Of a DNA stretch of 18,119 nucleotides, positions 14,630 through 18,119 are shown piece after piece (within the stretch, counting starts at the first letter, position 1; every line of letters starts with the position of its first letter). The notes under the pieces are model-generated. The model ran no database searches and was not told where the DNA came from. It saw only the letters and a list, made by a program, of their open reading frames with translations. A program made the translations under genes and the position numbers. This DNA comes from JBCBXA01 sp039816825 (GTDB lineage: Bacteria > Pseudomonadota > Alphaproteobacteria > Rhizobiales > Rhizobiaceae), in assembly GCA_039816825.1 (NCBI GenBank), contig JBCBXA010000053.1, forward strand, positions 1 to 18,119, read 5' to 3'.

Positions 14630-15670
14630 GTGCGTGCAGTGGTATACGAAGCGTTCGGCGCACGACCGAAGCTTCAGTCAGTTCCTGACCCGGTACTGCC
14701 GGCCGACGGCGTTGTCATAGAGGTTCGTGCCACGGGCATATGCCGCAGCGACTGGCACGGCTGGGTCGGCCATGACCCGTCCATCGAGCTACCGCATGTG
14801 CCGGGTCACGAGTTTGCAGGCGTGGTGCTGGATGCGGGTCGAGACGTACGCCATTGGCGCCAAGGCGACCGGGTCACAGTCCCGTTTGTCGTGGCCTGCG
14901 GAGGGTGCCCACAATGCCATGCGGGTCATCAGCAAGTCTGTGAACATCAGGTGCAACCGGGCTTCACATGCTGGGGATCGTTCGCCGAAGCCGTCGCCAT
15001 CGAACGCGCCGACACCAATCTGGTGCGGCTCCCAGAGGACATGTCATTCGGCACGGCTGCCAGTCTTGGATGTCGTTTCGCCACCTCTTTTCGCGCAGTG
15101 GTGGATCAGGGACGGGTCTCCCCGGGAGAATGGGTCGCGGTGCATGGGTGTGGCGGTGTCGGCCTGTCCGCCGTGATGATCGCGTCCTCCTTGGGGGCGA
15201 ATGTGATTGCCGTGGATCTGTCTGAAGAAGCGTTGGCCCTGGCCAAAGACATGGGAGCGGCAGTGACAGTCAATGCTGGGGATGTGGGCAATGTCGTGGA
15301 AGCGGTGGCTGACGCATCCGGCGGCGGCGTTCATGCCTCAATCGACGCGCTGGGACACCCGGCCACGTGCTTCAACTCCATTGCCAATCTGCGCATTCGC
15401 GGTCGTCATGTTCAGGTCGGACTGATGACAGGTGACCATGCGTCCCCTGCCGTGCCCATGGATCTAGTGATTGCAAAAGAGCTGGAGATCCTTGGAAGCC
15501 ACGGAATGCAGGCCCACCGCTACGACGCGATGATCGCCATGATACAGTCGGGCGCACTGAAACCTGACCAACTCGTGAGACAGGAGATCAGTCTTGGAGA
15601 AAGTATCGAGGCCATGATGCATATGGATGGGCCGGGCGGACCCGGCGCCACAGTGGTCACGACGTTCTAG
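14630..15670 (+). CDS. Zinc-dependent alcohol dehydrogenase (MDR superfamily)
   Basis: This 346-residue medium-chain dehydrogenase has catalytic Zn ligands C38 (GICRSDWHG), H60-E61 (PGHEFAG) and probably C148 (SLGCRF). The structural Zn loop carries C90, C93, C96 and C104 (CGGCPQC...VCEH). The nucleotide motif is GCGGVG (173-178), and D196 at the end of the second strand favours NAD over NADP. It would oxidise an alcohol or polyol in the cytoplasm; the substrate cannot be predicted. The start is GTG with AAGGGAG about 7 nt upstream. A 113-nt gap separates it from the importer, so it may be the last gene of that transcript or have its own promoter. The gap holds an isolated inverted repeat CAAGAGA (14524-14530)/TCTCTTG (14559-14565) with a 28-nt spacer. 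Confidence 0.88.
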   Translation: MRAVVYEAFGARPKLQSVPDPVLPADGVVIEVRATGICRSDWHGWVGHDPSIELPHVPGHEFAGVVLDAGRDVRHWRQGDRVTVPFVVACGGCPQCHAGHQQVCEHQVQPGFTCWGSFAEAVAIERADTNLVRLPEDMSFGTAASLGCRFATSFRAVVDQGRVSPGEWVAVHGCGGVGLSAVMIASSLGANVIAVDLSEEALALAKDMGAAVTVNAGDVGNVVEAVADASGGGVHASIDALGHPATCFNSIANLRIRGRHVQVGLMTGDHASPAVPMDLVIAKELEILGSHGMQAHRYDAMIAMIQSGALKPDQLVRQEISLGESIEAMMHMDGPGGPGATVVTTF

Positions 15671-15696
15671 GCCCACAAGTGGGCTGCCATTGGCAG
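15671..15696. terminator. Tandem small hairpins between convergent genes
   Basis: GCCCAC-AA-GTGGGC (15671-15684) is followed directly by CTGCC-ATT-GGCAG (15684-15696), in the 42-bp gap between the convergent alcohol dehydrogenase and flavoprotein stops. Neither has a T-run, so this is at best a weak or Rho-assisted bidirectional terminator. Confidence 0.35.
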
Positions 15697-15712
15697 CGTA
15701 CCGACTTTCCCA

Positions 15713-16636
15713 TTAGGCCAGCTTCTTCTGGTATGGGTTCTTGTGGCTCAACAGCGACTGGTGGCAGAAAACACCCGCGGATATGCCATCGGCAGCGGCC
15801 CATACCGAAGTGTGGATTGGTCGCGCTATGTCGCCAGCCGCATAAACGCCAGGCACACTGGTCTCCTGGAGATTGTCCACTGTAACAGACGGGCCGAACG
15901 GACCATCCTCCAGCGCACATCCAAGCTGGGAAGCCAAGTCGGTTGCTTGATGGGTCCGGGTTATCAAAAACAGCCCATCGAGATCGTAGGACCCGTCCGG
16001 CAGTTGCACTGCGCGCATCCGGCCCTGATCCAGCTCGATACTGCGAACCGGGTCGGGCACTATTGCAATCCCACGTTCCTGAGCGTCGCTCAGGTCATCA
16101 CTCGAAACGTCGTGACCGTTCAAGAACAGCGATACGTGGGGGCTCCAGTCTGGAGTCAGCTTGATCTGATGGAGCGAAGCTTCTGACGTGTAGAGAACAC
16201 CAAGCTTCTGATCCCGGACCTCATAGCCGTGGCAATAGGGGCATTGCATGACATTTCGGCCCCACGCCTCTTCCAACCCCTCAATAGCGGGTAGCTCGTC
16301 CCTCAATCCGTAAGCCAGTATGATCCTGGAGGCGCAAATGGGGCCCATGTCATGGGCTTCAACGATGAACACGCCGTCATCTGGCTTGATGGAAGTGACC
16401 GCTGCTTCATGCACGTCGACCGTGGGATAAACGGCAAGATTGCCTCTCCCAAGATCCTGAATTTCAGTCGGCGTCCGGCCGTCATGGCCGATAAAGCCAT
16501 GCGCCGAAGCCGCGAAGCGGTTGCGGGGTTTGCGCGTATCAAACAGACGCACGGAACGGCGCGCCCGCGCGAGTTGTAAAGCTGCCGACATGCCTGCAAA
16601 ACTGCCACCCACCACAACAACATCGAACCGTTCCAT
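15713..16636 (-). CDS. Thioredoxin reductase-like FAD-dependent oxidoreductase (CPYC type)
   Basis: This protein has about 307 residues from the preferred start. It has an N-terminal FAD motif VVVGGSFAGMSAAL, the family CPYCHGYE segment (redox cysteines at about 132 and 135) and a C-terminal GVYAAGDIAR FAD-ribityl motif. The NAD(P)H Rossmann site that should follow CPYC reads GVLYTSEASLHQ and lacks GxGxxG, so NADPH use as in classical TrxB is doubtful. Relatives with this pattern include many Rrf2-linked flavoproteins and, more distantly, GliT/HlmI-type dithiol oxidases. Two ATGs compete: 16642 and 16636. GGTGAGG ends 2 nt before the first and 8 nt before the second, so the second is chosen. 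It is divergent from the Rrf2 gene across a palindrome and is probably repressed by that protein. Confidence 0.85.
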   Translation of the reverse strand: MERFDVVVVGGSFAGMSAALQLARARRSVRLFDTRKPRNRFAASAHGFIGHDGRTPTEIQDLGRGNLAVYPTVDVHEAAVTSIKPDDGVFIVEAHDMGPICASRIILAYGLRDELPAIEGLEEAWGRNVMQCPYCHGYEVRDQKLGVLYTSEASLHQIKLTPDWSPHVSLFLNGHDVSSDDLSDAQERGIAIVPDPVRSIELDQGRMRAVQLPDGSYDLDGLFLITRTHQATDLASQLGCALEDGPFGPSVTVDNLQETSVPGVYAAGDIARPIHTSVWAAADGISAGVFCHQSLLSHKNPYQKKLA

Positions 16637-16663
16637 GAACATGACCTCACCATCAATTTATTT

Positions 16664-16682
16664 TGTAACTATGATAGTTACA
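16664..16682. promoter_or_regulatory. 19-bp palindromic operator with overlapping divergent -10 boxes
   Basis: TGTAACTATGATAGTTACA is a perfect palindrome about the central G at 16673. On the + strand it contains TATGAT (16670-16675), and on the - strand TATCAT (16671-16676); each matches TATAAT at five of six positions. The palindrome ends on the A of the Rrf2 ATG. The + promoter would start transcription at or within a base or two of that codon. A protein bound here would block both promoters. Autoregulation by the Rrf2 protein is the obvious reading. No good -35 box is visible. Confidence 0.7.
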
Positions 16683-17098
16683 TGAAACGAAATAGCAAGC
16701 TGTCAATCGCTCTGCATGTGTTGGGGCACATGGCTGTCAAACCGGACGAGGCCTATACATCCGATCAGATGGCTGGATTTGCCGCCACCAATCCGGTGGT
16801 CATTCGCCGGGCGTTGGGTCAACTGAAGAAGGCTGGCTTGGTGACGTCCGAACGCGGCAAATCGGGCGGATGGCGCCTCTCGCGGCGACCCGACCAAATC
16901 ACCATTGCCGACGTCTACCGCTCGCTCGGCGAGAGCCTCTACGTCGGCAATCGCGGCGGCGATGAAAACCCACCCCAATGCGCCATTGAGATCGGCCTTG
17001 CCGGTGCCATCCATCGCGGGCTCGAAAAGGCCGAAGCCGAGTTCCAAAAGGAAATCGAAGGCACAACGCTCTCCGACCTAGCCTCCGCACTTGCCTGA
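16682..17098 (+). CDS. Rrf2-family transcriptional regulator with a single cysteine
   Basis: This 138-residue winged-helix regulator runs from KLSIALHVLGHMA through the recognition region (NPVVIRRALGQLKKAGLV) to the wing RGKSGGWRLSRRPDQIT, which is characteristic of Rrf2. The three-cysteine Fe-S cluster of IscR, RirA or NsrR is absent. Only C100 (ENPPQCAIE) is present, placing it with cluster-free members such as YwnA-like proteins, where a lone cysteine could act as a thiol switch. No Shine-Dalgarno precedes the ATG, and the -10 box lies only 6 nt before it, so a leaderless mRNA is likely. The divergent flavoprotein with a redox CPYC is the probable target. A signal such as an electrophile or disulfide stress is inference. 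Confidence 0.88.
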   Translation: MKRNSKLSIALHVLGHMAVKPDEAYTSDQMAGFAATNPVVIRRALGQLKKAGLVTSERGKSGGWRLSRRPDQITIADVYRSLGESLYVGNRGGDENPPQCAIEIGLAGAIHRGLEKAEAEFQKEIEGTTLSDLASALA

Positions 17099-17212
17099 AT
17101 CGCGTCACTAGAGTGGCACTCACGCGGGGGACTTCGACAACAGCTCGGACATTGTTCAATCGGCGCCGTTGGCGAGCGCTCTGGTTCTCAGAAGGCCTCT
17201 AAGCCACTTGGC

Positions 17213-17851
17213 TCAGCGACCGGAGTCCCCTTGAGCCAACACCATATTGGATACTGCGCTCAGCATTTCTGAAAGCGGAAAATCGACGCCTTGCTGCTTG
17301 GCTTTACCGTCGATGGTGAGCCAGGAATGACCGTGAACGATGGTCCAAAGAATGTAAGCCCTTCGGGTCGCTTCCGGGTCATCTGCTGATAGGCCAAGAT
17401 GCTCGGCAACGGCCCGTATGACGATGCCAAAGGTCGCAGCCCCCTGCTCCGCCAGGTCTTCGTCGCCGTCATGGCTTTCCGAAATGCCGAACACTAGGCG
17501 AAACATGCCGGGATGATCGCGAGCAAAGTCGATGTATTCACGTCCAAGTGCGTTGATGCGATCCACATCGCCGGGCGGAAACTCCGCCATGACAGCGCTC
17601 ATGGACTCAATCATCCTATTCATCGCTTGCATGACCAAGGCCTTGAGGACCTCATCCTTGTCGGCAAAGTGCCGGTAAGGTGCAGCACTGGAAACGCCGG
17701 CCCGGCGGGCGGCTTCGGCAATTGAGAAATTCTCTGCACCCTTCTCCTCCACCAGCTGCTCAACAGCCTCCAGAAGCTGCGCTCGCAGATTGCCGTGATG
17801 ATAGGCATCTCGCTTGGAGTTGCCTGTTTGGGTGCCGTCAGATTGGGCCAT
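17213..17851 (-). CDS. TetR-family transcriptional regulator with WHG-type C-terminal domain
   Basis: This 212-residue regulator has a TetR_N HTH at about 20-66 (YHHGNLRAQLLEAV, then FSIAEAARRAGVSSAAPYRHFADKDEVLKAL) and an all-helical ligand domain. That domain includes WTIVHGHSWLTIDGK (169-183), the WHG signature of one TetR subgroup. TetR proteins of this kind usually repress themselves and a divergent neighbour. That neighbour begins at about 17991 and runs off the window. A 16-bp palindrome lies in the intergenic region. The ATG has only a weak GGAAA upstream, but no alternative start is available before the HTH. The 114 bp between this gene's stop and the convergent Rrf2 stop (17099-17212) shows no coding potential and no clear terminator. 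Ligand unknown. Confidence 0.9.
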   Translation of the reverse strand: MAQSDGTQTGNSKRDAYHHGNLRAQLLEAVEQLVEEKGAENFSIAEAARRAGVSSAAPYRHFADKDEVLKALVMQAMNRMIESMSAVMAEFPPGDVDRINALGREYIDFARDHPGMFRLVFGISESHDGDEDLAEQGAATFGIVIRAVAEHLGLSADDPEATRRAYILWTIVHGHSWLTIDGKAKQQGVDFPLSEMLSAVSNMVLAQGDSGR

Positions 17852-17892
17852 GGCTCAATTTTTTCCACATTGGTGATCCAGTCACCCACAAA

Positions 17893-17956
17893 GTAAGTAC
17901 TACTAACATCATTGACAATGTGATTGCCACTTACATATGTAAGTATCACTTACATA
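17893..17956. promoter_or_regulatory. Divergent promoters and ACTTAC palindromic operator for TetR and its neighbour
   Basis: ACTTACATATGTAAGT (17929-17944) is a perfect 16-bp palindrome. Further ACTTAC half-sites lie at 17948-17953 and, inverted, at 17893-17898. On the + strand a perfect TTGACA (17912-17917) is followed 18 bp later by TATGTA (17936-17941), so the -10 is inside the palindrome. On the - strand TTGTCA (complement of 17913-17918) has a TACTTT -10 candidate 17 bp on. The two promoters therefore share their -35 region back to back. AAGGG (17978-17982) is placed correctly for ATG at 17991. TetR binding here would repress both genes. Confidence 0.6.
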
Positions 17957-17990
17957 GCCACGCTACCATCTGACTTGAAGGGCGCATTCC

Positions 17991-18119
17991 ATGTCCAACA
18001 GAACTTTCTCCACCTCGCTCAAGCGAATCGGTCTACGAGCGGCAACAATTGGCCGGAGACGACCGCATCGCCCTCATTCACCAGCACTTCGTTGAGCGTG
18101 CCGCCCTGTTCAAAGGAAA
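17991..18119 (+). CDS. 5' part of an unidentified gene, apparently frameshifted, cut by the window end
   Basis: An ATG at 17991 has AAGGG 8 nt upstream and a promoter further up, but its own frame stops at 18093-18095 after 34 unremarkable residues. The adjacent frame is open from 17974 to the window end and reads as ordinary protein: TELSPPRSSESVYERQQ, then LAGDDRIALIHQHFVERAAL. Removing one C from the TCC codon right after the ATG would join them into MSTELSPPRSSES and onward. Either a one-base insertion (natural or a sequencing error) broke the gene, or translation starts at a non-standard codon such as ATT at 17986, or an internal TTG at 18049. I do not recognise the family. Being divergent from a TetR gene, it is the likely repression target. 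Confidence 0.45.

Noticed and set aside
17099..17212. Terminator between the convergent Rrf2 and TetR genes
   Set aside because: Only a 4-bp AGCC-ACTT-GGCT stem was seen, without a T-run; not distinguishable from chance.

Overview
The window reads as chromosomal or large-replicon catabolic DNA from an alphaproteobacterium, most likely Hyphomicrobiales (rhizobia or relatives). This rests on gene-family style and moderately high GC, not on a marker gene, so it is an inference. No rRNA, tRNA, CRISPR array, insertion sequence or phage gene was seen. The sixteen or so genes are packed into short directons.

Region 1 (about 1-4437, + strand) is a tight five-gene operon for a deoxysugar, probably L-rhamnose or a close relative (L-fucose, L-lyxose). 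In order: an RhmD-like sugar-acid dehydratase, a COG3618-type lactonase, a GntR/FadR-type regulator, an L-rhamnose mutarotase (RhaM) and a second RhmD-like dehydratase. Gaps are 4, 11 and 4 nt, followed by a 4-nt overlap. The mutarotase, lactonase and dehydratase steps fit the non-phosphorylative route (sugar, lactone, aldonate, 2-keto-3-deoxy acid). The sugar dehydrogenase, the late steps and the transporter are not here. A perfect inverted repeat at 12-26, just after a TTGACA box, is the candidate operator.

Region 2 (4469-14516, possibly to 15670) looks like uptake and demethylation of a quaternary or methylated amine. On the - strand are an MttB-family methyltransferase without pyrrolysine and a dimethylglycine/sarcosine dehydrogenase-like flavoprotein fused to a GcvT folate domain. 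Divergent from them are a GcvA-like LysR regulator and a nitrilase-superfamily amidase sharing ATGA. Then comes an OpuC-type ABC importer (binding protein, permease, ATPase with CBS domains, permease), with a strong terminator hairpin after the binding protein. A zinc alcohol dehydrogenase ends the + strand run. The substrate is not identified. No corrinoid protein, which MttB proteins normally need, lies in the window.

Region 3 (15713-17098) is a divergent redox pair: a thioredoxin-reductase-like flavoprotein with a CPYC motif and a single-cysteine Rrf2 regulator. A 19-bp palindrome between them holds both putative -10 boxes and abuts the Rrf2 start codon.

Region 4 (17213-18119) is a TetR regulator with a WHG-type C-terminus, divergent from an unidentified gene cut by the window edge. 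Their shared promoter region contains a 16-bp palindrome, and the partner gene appears frameshifted right after its start codon.
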